Made by a program: the position numbers and the translations under genes. From a virus, in the IMG/VR virus record IMGVR_UViG_3300036466_000332, positions 82,375 to 146,374 of that record: a stretch of 64,000 nt of DNA; one strand, 5' to 3'. The notes beneath the pieces were generated by a model, which searched no databases, was not told where the DNA came from, and worked only from the letters and a program-made list of their open reading frames with translations. Of this stretch, positions 1-7,902 are shown piece by piece; the stretch's first letter is position 1; every line of letters starts with the position of its first letter.

Positions 1-1249
1 CTATAGCTTCTTGTATTTCTTCAACCTCATCGTGAATTGTTGAGAACTGAATTGTACCCACATTATCTTTTGTATCTCTTAAATCTTCAATGGTTAAAAG
101 ATCAATGAATAATAAAGATTCAGTGTATGTTTCATGGATGTTATTAACTTCAGCTCTTTTATTGTGCCATAGATATTTAAGTTTTTCATCTGTATCTGTG
201 CTTCTTCTTAATCTCTGTGGTAAATATTCTGATAACCTATTGATGATTAAAATCCTAACCTGTTCATCAATAAACATATATTTTTTAAGATTAGGAGCTG
301 ATAACTCTACAGTATATTTAATTTCATCTTTTTCTAAAGTTACTTCTTTTTTCTTACCCATTACTGTTTTGCTTTGTAATTCATCGATTGTTTTGGTTGG
401 ATCATATTCGAAATCTTCCATTTCGTTATTCAATGAATTATCAAATATTTCTCTTATATTTTCAGTGGCTTTATTCTGTGTACCACAATGTGGGCAGTTA
501 ATAACTGAATCTACCCCTTTATTTGGTGTATTAGCTAAAGCCCATACAGCATTGATTAAAGGTAAATCCCCTGGTGATGTGATTTCTAAGAAAGTAGAAA
601 AGTCAACCTTTTCACCATCTTTAAATTCAAATTCAGAATTCTCAAAGATGGTTTTGATTTTTTCTAAACTCTGGAAGAAACCAAACTCTTTCTCATATAA
701 AACATTATATGCATCCCTTGTTTTAATGAATGTATTGAGTCCGTGCATTTTGATTATATAATTACTTTCAAAAAGAGGGAAAGATACACCTCTGTCTTTT
801 CTACTTATGGTTTTAAGTTTCTGGAGTTTACTTAAATCACCAGCACGCTTTTTATTAGATACTCTGGATTCCATATCGATGACTTTATTTTTTTTCTTGG
901 GTTCTTTATCTTTTTGATCTCTTTTTCTTTTGATCTCTTCTTTTTCTTTTTCTTCCTGTTCCTTAGATTCAATAGCTTTATTGTGTACTTCCGATACAGT
1001 CTTTAAAGTGTTTACTGCATCTTTCATACCTTTATCTATTTCCTCCATATCTTCTTTTGGGATTCTATCTTTCATTGTGACCTTTTGTTCTGGTAAATCC
1101 ATATCGAGATTTAATTCTTTCTTTTCTTCTTTTGTTGGTTTTTCAAAATTGACTTCCTCTTTACTATCCTCGGCTCCATTATTATCTTCAACTTTATCGT
1201 CAGCATTTTCTTTAAGAAAATCACTAACTTTATATTTCTTTTTTTCCAT
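1..1249 (-). CDS. Putative baseplate hub/assembly protein, zinc-ribbon type (partial)
   Basis: Open reading frame that enters from the left edge, so its C-terminus is missing (about 416 codons present). The ATG at 1249 follows a GGGAGG ribosome-binding site. The first ~140 residues are highly charged and Lys/Glu-rich, likely disordered or coiled. A folded part follows, with one half of a zinc ribbon (CPHCGTQN). A folded domain preceded by a charged extension and containing a CxxC knuckle resembles the gp26-like baseplate hub/chaperone proteins of contractile-tailed phages, but this is a weak family impression. A late-type AACAA...TAG motif lies 42 nt upstream, and the adjacent minus-strand gene looks like a gp25-type baseplate protein, which supports a tail role. 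Confidence 0.4.
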   Translation of the reverse strand, partial: MEKKKYKVSDFLKENADDKVEDNNGAEDSKEEVNFEKPTKEEKKELNLDMDLPEQKVTMKDRIPKEDMEEIDKGMKDAVNTLKTVSEVHNKAIESKEQEEKEKEEIKRKRDQKDKEPKKKNKVIDMESRVSNKKRAGDLSKLQKLKTISRKDRGVSFPLFESNYIIKMHGLNTFIKTRDAYNVLYEKEFGFFQSLEKIKTIFENSEFEFKDGEKVDFSTFLEITSPGDLPLINAVWALANTPNKGVDSVINCPHCGTQNKATENIREIFDNSLNNEMEDFEYDPTKTIDELQSKTVMGKKKEVTLEKDEIKYTVELSAPNLKKYMFIDEQVRILIINRLSEYLPQRLRRSTDTDEKLKYLWHNKRAEVNNIHETYTESLLFIDLLTIEDLRDTKDNVGTIQFSTIHDEVEEIQEAI

Positions 1250-1290
1250 TAAATAAACCTCCCATAATGATTTAATATTAATTGTTTACA

Positions 1291-1303
1291 CTAAAAGTTT
1301 GTT
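1291..1303 (-). promoter_or_regulatory. Late-type promoter motif P-B, 1249 gene
   Basis: AACAAACTTTTAG on the minus strand, 42 nt before the start of the baseplate-like gene. Confidence 0.45.
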
Positions 1304-1317
1304 TCGAGTAAATCTTA

Positions 1318-1734
1318 TCACCCGTTAAAGTCTTTCTTGGGTACCTCTATAGACAAGTCGAATATATTGTTTTTATCAGATATCACATTGAAACTGAAAT
1401 TATCATCTGTTAATGCTTCAATTTTTACCGAATCAAAACCATCCTTTTCAACAGTCACATCTGACATACCAAAGGGTAAGTATGTTCTGCATTGGCTTCT
1501 TAATTCTTCTTCCATTTCAGCTATATTCTGATCTTTGTCCAACATGTGCATATAAGAAGGTAAGTCGAAACCTGCATCTGGTTGATGTTGTATAGAATTC
1601 TTTTTCATTAATAATAAATTTAAAAACATATTTATTTTTGCGAATTTACCTTTAAGAACACTTTGTTTACTGAATTTATCTATGTTTAATGTATAGTCTA
1701 AAACTGTACTTTTATCTATTGTGGTATATTCCAA
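1318..1734 (-). CDS. gp25/GpW-like baseplate wedge protein candidate
   Basis: 138 aa from a TTG start at 1734, chosen because GGGGGT lies directly upstream; the frame extends a few codons further to another TTG but without a ribosome-binding site. Around residues 50-65 an LLMKKNSIQHQPDAGF segment recalls the 'L..t..G.r...P.fG' core of the gp25/GpW lysozyme-like baseplate family. It is followed by a helix with paired acidic residues and a C-terminal beta-rich part, as in that family, and the length fits (gp25 is about 130 aa). It lies 68 nt upstream of the other baseplate-like minus gene and has its own AACAC...TAG motif at 1763-1775. The assignment rests on pattern only. Confidence 0.4.
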   Translation of the reverse strand: MEYTTIDKSTVLDYTLNIDKFSKQSVLKGKFAKINMFLNLLLMKKNSIQHQPDAGFDLPSYMHMLDKDQNIAEMEEELRSQCRTYLPFGMSDVTVEKDGFDSVKIEALTDDNFSFNVISDKNNIFDLSIEVPKKDFNG

Positions 1735-1762
1735 TTTGATACCCCCTATCAAAGAAATTCTT

Positions 1763-1775
1763 CTATAATAGTGTT
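1763..1775 (-). promoter_or_regulatory. Late-type promoter motif P-B, 1734 gene
   Basis: AACACTATTATAG on the minus strand, 29 nt before the gp25-like gene; AACAC instead of AACAA. Confidence 0.4.
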
Positions 1776-1800
1776 CTATTGCTTTTTAAATGGTATGGGA

Positions 1801-1814
1801 AACAAATGGTATAG
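1801..1814 (+). promoter_or_regulatory. Late-type promoter motif P-B, 1843 gene
   Basis: AACAAATGGTATAG, 29 nt before the TTG start; together with 1763-1775 it forms a divergent pair. Confidence 0.5.
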
Positions 1815-1842
1815 TTTAATTATAAAACGGAGGTGTCTTAAG

Positions 1843-3162
1843 TTGGCTTATAAAAGAAATATACATTGTCCTCTATGTTCTTATAAATCGAAAAACGAAG
1901 ATAGGGTTGTATCACATATAAAATCGATACATAAAAGAGAATTAAACAAAAAAGGTTTTACTGCAAAGGAATTACTTTATAGAGATAGAAACAAAGATAA
2001 CCCAAATATTGGCCAGTGTGTTGAGTGTGGCGACGAAGTAGAATGGGATGAATCTAAAGAAAGATACCCAAGATTGTGTGACAAAAGTTCTTGTAAGAGG
2101 ATTGCTCACAATAGGCATAAAAAAAACACGAAAGAAAAGTACGGTGTAGAATACAGATTAAGAGATCCGAAATATCAAAAGAAGATGTTGGAAAACCATA
2201 AAGACGCAAAAAAATATCAGTGGTCAAACAATGGTCCTGAATTTATAGTTGTGGGTAGTGTTGAGTATGAGTTATTAAAAAAGATAGACAAAGAAAATTT
2301 ATTAGATCCAAAGAAGATTTCAGCACCTGCTGATTTTAATATTTCTTATAAAACACCTGACGGAAAAAAACATAATCATTTTCCTGATTTTTTTGTAAAG
2401 GATTTGAATCTTATTATAAGTTGTAAAGATGGATTAAAAAACCCTAATACACACCCAGGTTTTAAAAAAGATAGATTAAAAAACCTATGTGAATATAGAG
2501 AGATATTAAATAATACAGATTATAACTATGTACAAATAGAAGGTAAAGAAGAAATTAAAAAGATTTCTAGTATTTTAAAGTCGGTGAAAAAATCTGTTAG
2601 AGCTAATTCACGATATGTCATGCCTCCCAGAATAGATTTTGTTATGTATAATGAAAGCCCATCGGAAGGTGTCCATATAGAATTAAATTATTTACTTATA
2701 GGTTTGAGAAATGAAGCACCTATCTTTTTTTTATTATCTCGGGATATCTTAAATTCCAAAGAACTTTATCATTTCAATGGTGAAGATTTATTGATTGTAG
2801 ATGGGGATAATATTTTAGAGGAGTTTAATTTCTATTGTGTTGATTTACAAGAGACCGATAACTCTATAGATATTTTAAAAATGTATGATGACTTACATTC
2901 TTTTAAAGGTGAGACTATGATTGATATTATTTCTTATTATCTAGGTATACCTAATGAGTATAGTTTATCTGAAAAAATAGAGACCGTTATAGATAATGTC
3001 GGTGGAGAAGAGTCTCTTACAACCTATAAAGATTATAAAGATGAATTCGATGAGAAGTTGAGAGAATTGTCCGAAGAAGAAAAAGGAGATTTAAACGATA
3101 TCTTTAAAGAACCACTAAAGGGTTTTTTAAATGATATGACAGGGGGTGTTGATGGTGAGTGA
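1843..3162 (+). CDS. Zinc-finger protein with PD-(D/E)xK nuclease-like core
   Basis: 439 aa from TTG 1843, which follows GGAGGTG; an in-frame GTG at 1771 has no ribosome-binding site. Visible in order: a C2H2 finger near the N-terminus (CPLC...H...H), a second C4-type cluster (CVEC...C...C), a basic stretch, then a nuclease-like region with a conserved Glu helix, HFPDFF and ISCKDG, the D...(x)xK arrangement of PD-(D/E)xK enzymes. The remaining ~180 residues are unrecognised. A late-type motif AACAA-N6-TAG ends 28 nt before the start, so expression with virion genes is likely. It could be a DNA-maturation nuclease or a virion protein that has kept a nuclease fold. The zinc clusters and nuclease motif are seen; the function is inferred. 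Confidence 0.5.
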   Translation: MAYKRNIHCPLCSYKSKNEDRVVSHIKSIHKRELNKKGFTAKELLYRDRNKDNPNIGQCVECGDEVEWDESKERYPRLCDKSSCKRIAHNRHKKNTKEKYGVEYRLRDPKYQKKMLENHKDAKKYQWSNNGPEFIVVGSVEYELLKKIDKENLLDPKKISAPADFNISYKTPDGKKHNHFPDFFVKDLNLIISCKDGLKNPNTHPGFKKDRLKNLCEYREILNNTDYNYVQIEGKEEIKKISSILKSVKKSVRANSRYVMPPRIDFVMYNESPSEGVHIELNYLLIGLRNEAPIFFLLSRDILNSKELYHFNGEDLLIVDGDNILEEFNFYCVDLQETDNSIDILKMYDDLHSFKGETMIDIISYYLGIPNEYSLSEKIETVIDNVGGEESLTTYKDYKDEFDEKLRELSEEEKGDLNDIFKEPLKGFLNDMTGGVDGE

Positions 3163-4042
3163 AGTGATATTTGATAATAGCTATTATGAAGGGGAATTAA
3201 TTAAAGAAACTTATGATTTTAATAATAGTGATGATTTAAAAAGAAAGACGAGTGGTTTAATTCCGGTATACATTATATTCAATAATTCTGGTGCTTTAAT
3301 TTCTAAAATAATAACCAAATTCACAAAGGGAGATTTTTCCCATAGTAGTTTATCTTTAACAGGGATGGATGAAATTATTTCTTTTGGTGACGGAAATAAA
3401 AATAACGGTATTCAAGTTGAAAACATTTATGAATTTTATTCTAGTAGGTCCCCTGAAAGATTAAAAGTAGTTGCTTTTTTTGTGAGTGAAAGGGATTATG
3501 AAAAAATATATGAGGTTCTTGCAAGGTTTAGAAAACAATTTAAAAAGTATAGGTATTCATATAAAGGTTTAATATTATTTCCTTTTCTACCTTCGGTGCC
3601 ACCACACAACAGTTTATGGGAAAAAGATAAATTCTTTTGTTCTCAATTTTTAAGCTGGTGTTTAGGAAATATTACTAAAGCAATAACAGATGTAAACATA
3701 TCACCAAATGATTTAAATAAAATAATAGATGAATCAGAGGTTATGAATACACTTGTGTTATTTGATGGGAAGACTGAAGACTTCGACGAAGAGATGATAT
3801 ATAAATTTGAAAAGTCTTTGGATATTAATAAGAATAAGCTGAATAAAAAAGTTAAAAGAAATATAGATTCTAAAAAAGAAATAAATATGACTAATTTTTT
3901 TAAAGAAAGTGGCGATGATTTAATTTCAGAATTAACTGCTGATTTAATTAATTTGGTTTATCAAGAAGAACTATCTGAGGATGAAAAGTACAGATACAAT
4001 AATAAATTGAATATGGTTATTAATGCGTACCAAAAAGACTAA
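3152..4042 (+). CDS. Permuted papain-like (YiiX/NlpC-P60-type) cysteine hydrolase candidate
   Basis: 296 aa. ATG 3152 is preferred because AGGGGG lies 5 nt upstream; GTG 3155 is also possible. It overlaps the preceding gene by 11 nt, so the two are translationally coupled. The sequence shows VYIIFNNSG...FTKGDFSHSSLSL, where the His would be catalytic, and later FFCSQFLSWCLG with the nucleophile Cys, the order typical of circularly permuted YiiX/YebB-type NlpC/P60 enzymes. The last ~100 residues are charged and helical. Such enzymes usually cleave peptide or amide bonds; a role in host wall or virion processing is inference. The family call rests on the H...C motif spacing and context only. 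Confidence 0.5.
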   Translation: MVSEVIFDNSYYEGELIKETYDFNNSDDLKRKTSGLIPVYIIFNNSGALISKIITKFTKGDFSHSSLSLTGMDEIISFGDGNKNNGIQVENIYEFYSSRSPERLKVVAFFVSERDYEKIYEVLARFRKQFKKYRYSYKGLILFPFLPSVPPHNSLWEKDKFFCSQFLSWCLGNITKAITDVNISPNDLNKIIDESEVMNTLVLFDGKTEDFDEEMIYKFEKSLDINKNKLNKKVKRNIDSKKEINMTNFFKESGDDLISELTADLINLVYQEELSEDEKYRYNNKLNMVINAYQKD

Positions 4043-4050
4043 TGGGATTT

Positions 4051-4066
4051 TAATTATATATTATTA
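4051..4066 (+). promoter_or_regulatory. Early-type promoter motif P-A, unit 4131/4245
   Basis: TAATTATATATTATTA, identical over 12 bases (ATTATATATTAT) to four other intergenic sites. It precedes the broken micro-ORF by 65 nt and the 4245 gene by about 180 nt. Confidence 0.55.
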
Positions 4067-4130
4067 AAGAGAAGTGATAGAATAATAAATTAAACATACA
4101 GTTTTAAAACAGTTAAAGGAGTTGATTCAT

Positions 4131-4195
4131 ATGAAATAAAGAAAAAATTTTTACACACAACAAAAGAAGTAGATAAGAGAATCAAAAAGATTTAA
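4131..4195 (+). pseudogene. Frameshifted tiny gene or MK-stop leader ORF
   Basis: A strong AAAGGAG ribosome-binding site is followed 11 nt later by ATG AAA TAA, a two-codon ORF. If one A is restored in the A-rich start, the frame continues as ATA AAG AAA... for about 21 lysine-rich codons to a TAA at 4193-4195. The site sits 80 nt downstream of an early-type promoter motif, where the first gene of a unit is expected. Alternatives are a real two-codon leader, a homopolymer sequencing error, or a decayed small gene. Confidence 0.35.
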
Positions 4196-4213
4196 TTAAT
4201 TAATTAATTAAAA
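4192..4213 (+). repeat. (TTAA)n tetranucleotide run
   Basis: Five TTAA units in the leader of the 4245 gene, a 20-nt palindrome between the broken micro-ORF and the ribosome-binding site. Confidence 0.9.
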
Positions 4214-4244
4214 ACTAAAAAATTTAAAGAGGAGATGGTTTTAA

Positions 4245-5129
4245 ATGAACACAGTATTTACTAAGCCGATTTCGCACGATAGTCTACAAAGAATGTTTGA
4301 CAATATTGATATGAGTTTGGACGCAATCAATAATAGTAGACAGTTGATTTGTCCACACATGAAAGAAGTTGGATCCAATAACATGGATGAAGAAACTTCT
4401 TTTAAATCTCAAGCTAAAAAAGTTGGGGAGAAAACTCTAAGTTTCTATATTGATGATCACGAGATTACATTGAAGGGTAACATGTTTCAGTGTCATGTCT
4501 GTGGTTCAAGGTTCTTTGTACCTATGCAGAGACTTAAAGAAACAGATAGTGAATTAGAAAGATTTGCTAGTTGGGCACAAATGTTCCTTAACACATTGAA
4601 ACTTTTCAAAGGTTTCGTTTATGCGGATCCTATTATTCGTGGAGGTTTCGATGGAGATATGGGACTTAATGTTCCAAAGAAAGTTCGTGCCAATGTTGGT
4701 ACACCATATTTAAAAGAACTTGCTGGCATGAATGTCCACATGAGTTCAGATTCTAGAGCAGCTAGAGCTGATAGAAGTCTTCAGCTTGATAGAGCATTGT
4801 TTATTGCTCACCTTGAGGCTTTAGAAGAAATCTATTCTGCAATCGTTCGTTACTTACAGGGCGAAGAAGTAATTATGTCAGAAGAAGATTTAGAACTCGG
4901 TGCTTTCATGACAGGTGTTGGTGATGGTGGATATAACCCATATAGAGGTGATGTCCCAAACGCTTATGTTGACAGTAGAAGAGAACCAAGATACTTGGAT
5001 TCCATCGTTCAACCTAATGAGCGAGAAACCAATATTGGTGGAAGACCAAGACAGCAAGCCACAAGAACAGCAAGTAAAGAAAAAAAATCATCAGGTAAAA
5101 AATCTGGTGGAATGAAAAAAGATGTGTAA
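4245..5129 (+). CDS. Unknown zinc-binding protein with basic C-terminal tail
   Basis: 294 aa, ATG with a GAGGAG ribosome-binding site. Near residues 36-90 it has CPH...(about 46 residues)...CHVC, likely one zinc site. The middle is a mixed helical domain and the last ~30 residues are Lys/Gly/Ser-rich (SSGKKSGG), suggesting nucleic-acid contact. It is the first complete gene downstream of the early-type motif at 4051 and is followed at once by a terminator, so it forms its own unit, which fits an abundant DNA-binding protein. A GGFDGD string occurs but lacks the context of the polymerase catalytic motif. I do not recognise the family. Confidence 0.55.
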   Translation: MNTVFTKPISHDSLQRMFDNIDMSLDAINNSRQLICPHMKEVGSNNMDEETSFKSQAKKVGEKTLSFYIDDHEITLKGNMFQCHVCGSRFFVPMQRLKETDSELERFASWAQMFLNTLKLFKGFVYADPIIRGGFDGDMGLNVPKKVRANVGTPYLKELAGMNVHMSSDSRAARADRSLQLDRALFIAHLEALEEIYSAIVRYLQGEEVIMSEEDLELGAFMTGVGDGGYNPYRGDVPNAYVDSRREPRYLDSIVQPNERETNIGGRPRQQATRTASKEKKSSGKKSGGMKKDV

Positions 5130-5132
5130 ATA

Positions 5133-5169
5133 AAAAGTGCGAGGGTTGATTCCCTCGCTTTTTTTTTGT
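5133..5169 (+). terminator. Rho-independent terminator after 4245 gene
   Basis: Stem GCGAGGG/CCCTCGC with loop TTGATT and a run of nine T. Confidence 0.9.
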
Positions 5170-5206
5170 TAATTTTGTGCGTTCCTAGGTAATAATACTT
5201 TCTTGG

Positions 5207-5220
5207 AACAATCATCATAG
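5207..5220 (+). promoter_or_regulatory. Late-type promoter motif P-B, unit 5250-7835
   Basis: AACAATCATCATAG, 30 nt before the first gene and directly after the terminator of the 4245 unit. Confidence 0.55.
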
Positions 5221-5249
5221 AACCTATTATTAGGAAAGGTGATGATGAA

Positions 5250-6326
5250 ATGAGTGTGAAAGAACATTTTGAAAGTTATATAAAATTCCCAATTGTGAAT
5301 CCAAAGGTTAATAAATATATAGAGAATTTTGTTACAGAAAATATTGATGTATTGGGTTCTATAGGTGTGGATCAAAAATTAGTTTTTGGTGACGAGAGAA
5401 AAAAGAGATTTTTAGATTTATACGGTTTTGATGAAAGGTCTTTTAAAAGGTTTATGAGAGGAAATAAAGTTATAAAATCCAATTTTAAACATTCAAGAAA
5501 ACCTGAATATCTTTTGCCTGTGACATCTTATGCTCTTGCTTCTAAAAAAATAAAAGATAATTTTTTGTATTTTTTATCGATTATGATTTATACCAATAAA
5601 CATCAAAAGTATTTCGAGTATGGTGTTAATCAAGAGAGAATGGAATATACTATATCTAAATTATCGAATAGGTATCTTCTTAAAAAGAATGGGACAATTT
5701 TAAAAACTTTACAGGAAACAACTGATACAATAAAAAATGCAAGAATTGGTAGTAAGACTTTTAAAGAAAGAATAAAAAGATTAAACGATGAAGATTACCT
5801 ACAGATTGTAAACCGTTTTGATACGAGTATTAATTTGATGATGAAGAACATAGCAAACGAATACTATGAAAATGATACTGTTGTTTGGAAAGATGAAGAA
5901 ATTCTTGATAGAGAGAATTTAAGAACTACAACTAATGATTCTCTTAAATTTGAAAATGTCAAAACAAATTTATCCGATAAGACAATTAAATACGGTTTGG
6001 ATACATCTATACTTAAAGAAACAAACGGAATGAAATATTCCAAACAAATGAAAGAGTTACTGAATAACCATTCCAAAGAGATATCAGATCTTTATGAAAT
6101 GATCCTTGATGATTATATGAAAAATACTGCTGTGCCTGGTATTGAATATGCGAAAAGATATGGGTTTGTGAAGTATTACAAAAATTCGAGAAAAAAAGAT
6201 AAAAATATAAAAAGAAAGATAGAAAAATTAATGAATAAAGTTGACGATATAAATAGATATAAATTTTCTAAAGTTCTAAATAGATATTTGGTTGCATCAA
6301 TCCATAAAGAATTACAGAATGTTTAA
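5250..6326 (+). CDS. Unknown late protein upstream of polymerase beta module
   Basis: 358 aa, ATG with AGGAAAGGTG upstream. Lys- and Tyr-rich with predominantly helical character and no signal peptide, transmembrane segment or recognised motif. It opens the three-gene unit 5250-7835, which starts 30 nt after the late-type motif AACAATCATCATAG and also encodes a polymerase beta C-terminal module and a membrane-anchored transglycosylase. The stop is 11 nt before the next start. By position it could be a virion or ejected protein, or an accessory polymerase subunit; neither is shown by sequence. Confidence 0.5.
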   Translation: MSVKEHFESYIKFPIVNPKVNKYIENFVTENIDVLGSIGVDQKLVFGDERKKRFLDLYGFDERSFKRFMRGNKVIKSNFKHSRKPEYLLPVTSYALASKKIKDNFLYFLSIMIYTNKHQKYFEYGVNQERMEYTISKLSNRYLLKKNGTILKTLQETTDTIKNARIGSKTFKERIKRLNDEDYLQIVNRFDTSINLMMKNIANEYYENDTVVWKDEEILDRENLRTTTNDSLKFENVKTNLSDKTIKYGLDTSILKETNGMKYSKQMKELLNNHSKEISDLYEMILDDYMKNTAVPGIEYAKRYGFVKYYKNSRKKDKNIKRKIEKLMNKVDDINRYKFSKVLNRYLVASIHKELQNV

Positions 6327-6337
6327 AGGAGGAAATT

Positions 6338-7018
6338 ATGAAAAAGTCTGGAATCAAAAAAGCTAAAAAAAGAATATTAGATTTTTTTTCTGATGTCGAC
6401 AAATCTGGAAAAAATGTTGAGCTCTATAAAGAAAAATTTAAAAATATGACAGATAAAGAATTCGTTGAAATGATTAAGCAAGGATTATTAAAATTATATA
6501 TCAAACCCTTTGATATAGAGCCAACATTAGAGGATGCAAAAAGAGCGTGTGAACATGTGGGTCTACCAACTGAAGAAGAAATAACTTTACCTTTTTTATA
6601 TGAAGATGAAGAATTGGGGGCTGCTATCAGTAATGAAAAGGTCATGGTTCTTGAAATACCTTTTAAAAGATTACAGCAGATGATATATAAAGAAAACTCC
6701 TCCTCATCAGATATGACAACACGGGATAAAACTAACCAACCGATTAAGGATTCAAAGTCAGCAAAAATATCCGATCAAGAAGTCAGTGTTTTAGATTATA
6801 AAGGTTTTGAAAAAACATTAGAAGAGTTTTTAACATTTAGGGCAGACCATACAATAAGTAAAAATGAAGCTTATGATAATATTGTAAAATCAGGAAAAAC
6901 AAATATACCCGATAGTATAAATGATCCAGAAAGTAAAGTTGCTGTCAATTATTTGCATGCTTTATTTTTGGCTATGGGTATATCTACAGATTTAATAGAA
7001 GATTTAGATCAATTATAA
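6338..7018 (+). CDS. RNA polymerase beta subunit, separate C-terminal module (second polymerase?)
   Basis: 226 aa, AAGGAGG then ATG. Residues ~100-220 follow the last part of bacterial RpoB in order: a strand like 'GYMYILKLHHMV' (VMVLEIPFKRLQQMIY), an R...QPI segment at the 'RSTGPYSLVTQQP' position, then EVSVLDYKGFEKTLEEFL in place of '[20 protein letters not shown]', TFRADHTISKNEAYDNIV for 'TVKSDDVVGR...YEAIVKG', and a final NYLHALFLAMGI for 'KELQSLGL'. The gene at 10028 carries its own version of this region, and the two align through KPF.....T, so this is a paralogue. It sits under a late-type promoter with a virion-type transglycosylase, so it may belong to a packaged polymerase (inference). 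Confidence 0.65.
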   Translation: MKKSGIKKAKKRILDFFSDVDKSGKNVELYKEKFKNMTDKEFVEMIKQGLLKLYIKPFDIEPTLEDAKRACEHVGLPTEEEITLPFLYEDEELGAAISNEKVMVLEIPFKRLQQMIYKENSSSSDMTTRDKTNQPIKDSKSAKISDQEVSVLDYKGFEKTLEEFLTFRADHTISKNEAYDNIVKSGKTNIPDSINDPESKVAVNYLHALFLAMGISTDLIEDLDQL

Positions 7019-7034
7019 AAAGGAGTGTTAAAGA

Positions 7035-7835
7035 ATGTTTGCTAAAATAATGAATTTAGATAATGAAGAAATTAAAGATTATTTAATTACTATTCTACCT
7101 TGGTTAATAATTTTATTGATGGCTTTTAATATGTATTATCAACAGGTTCAGTTCTCTGAGTTTAAAAGCTCAATCATAGCAAGAATTCAGTTTGAGACAA
7201 CTAAGGAATTTAAAAATGAAATCAATATTTTAAGTGAAGAAATATCTGGTCTTAGAGAAGAGATAAAAAATTATAAAGAAGATAATGAAAAAGAAATGGC
7301 TGCCGTTGTGAATGATGGAGATGAAGAAAAAAGATTATTAGAAAACTACCAATATATCATGAGTAGAGAAAATGGTTTGTCAAAACAAAATATTTTAACA
7401 TTAGAAAAATATGCTGAAACTGAAGATATGCCGGATATAAATCCACACTTGGTTTTTGCGATGCAATATGTGGAATCAAGATTTAATCCTGATTCTGTAA
7501 ATGGTGGTGTTTATGGTTTAGGACAAATAAGTTTATCGACTGCAAAATATATCAAAGATTATTTTGGGTATAATGACATTATAAATGAAAACACTTTAAA
7601 GGATCCAAATTTAAATATAAAATATCATGTTTCGTATCTTAAACTTTTATATAAGACTAAAGGTAGAAATTGGTATAATGTAATTATGGTTTATTCTGGT
7701 GCAAAAATGGCTGATGACCCCAATGCTTTTATGTGGAAATACATTGGTAAAATGAATGATTTTCTTTCTAAAACAAGGGGTACTAGTTTTCAAAAAATAA
7801 TAGCAGATAAGGATTTCAAAATAAAGTTGGAATGA
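7035..7835 (+). CDS. Membrane-anchored lytic transglycosylase (SLT domain)
   Basis: 266 aa, AAGGAG then ATG. One hydrophobic segment at residues ~16-35, a coiled coil at ~45-105, then a lysozyme-like SLT domain. The catalytic Glu is in YVESRFNPD (E147), followed by the typical YGLGQIS at ~160-166 and a late Tyr-containing YSGAK helix. The enzyme would cleave the glycan strand of peptidoglycan. Its place in a late-type unit suggests either a virion-borne enzyme that opens the wall at infection or a cell-anchored lysis factor. The N-terminal anchor plus coiled coil is less usual for endolysins and favours a structural placement. No holin-like gene is adjacent. Confidence 0.8.
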   Translation: MFAKIMNLDNEEIKDYLITILPWLIILLMAFNMYYQQVQFSEFKSSIIARIQFETTKEFKNEINILSEEISGLREEIKNYKEDNEKEMAAVVNDGDEEKRLLENYQYIMSRENGLSKQNILTLEKYAETEDMPDINPHLVFAMQYVESRFNPDSVNGGVYGLGQISLSTAKYIKDYFGYNDIINENTLKDPNLNIKYHVSYLKLLYKTKGRNWYNVIMVYSGAKMADDPNAFMWKYIGKMNDFLSKTRGTSFQKIIADKDFKIKLE

Positions 7836-7857
7836 TAAATAATTTTTTTATATCCAC

Positions 7858-7870
7858 AACAATTTTTTGA
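7858..7870 (+). promoter_or_regulatory. Late-type promoter motif P-B variant, recombinase gene
   Basis: AACAATTTTTTGA, 33 nt before the 7903 start; TGA replaces TAG, so this is a weaker match. Confidence 0.3.
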
Positions 7871-7902
7871 AGGAGAAATAAACATATTTGGGAGGGGACA
7901 TT

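Noticed and set aside
1771-1842. GTG 1771 as the start of the zinc-finger/nuclease-like gene
   Set aside because: It has no ribosome-binding site and would place the late promoter motif inside the gene; TTG 1843 directly follows GGAGGTG.
4636-4668. GGFDGDMGLNV in the 4245 product looks like the NADFDGD catalytic motif of polymerase beta-prime
   Set aside because: Only two of the three catalytic Asp are present, the flanking conserved sequence of beta-prime is missing, and the protein (294 aa, zinc pair, basic tail) does not otherwise resemble beta-prime.
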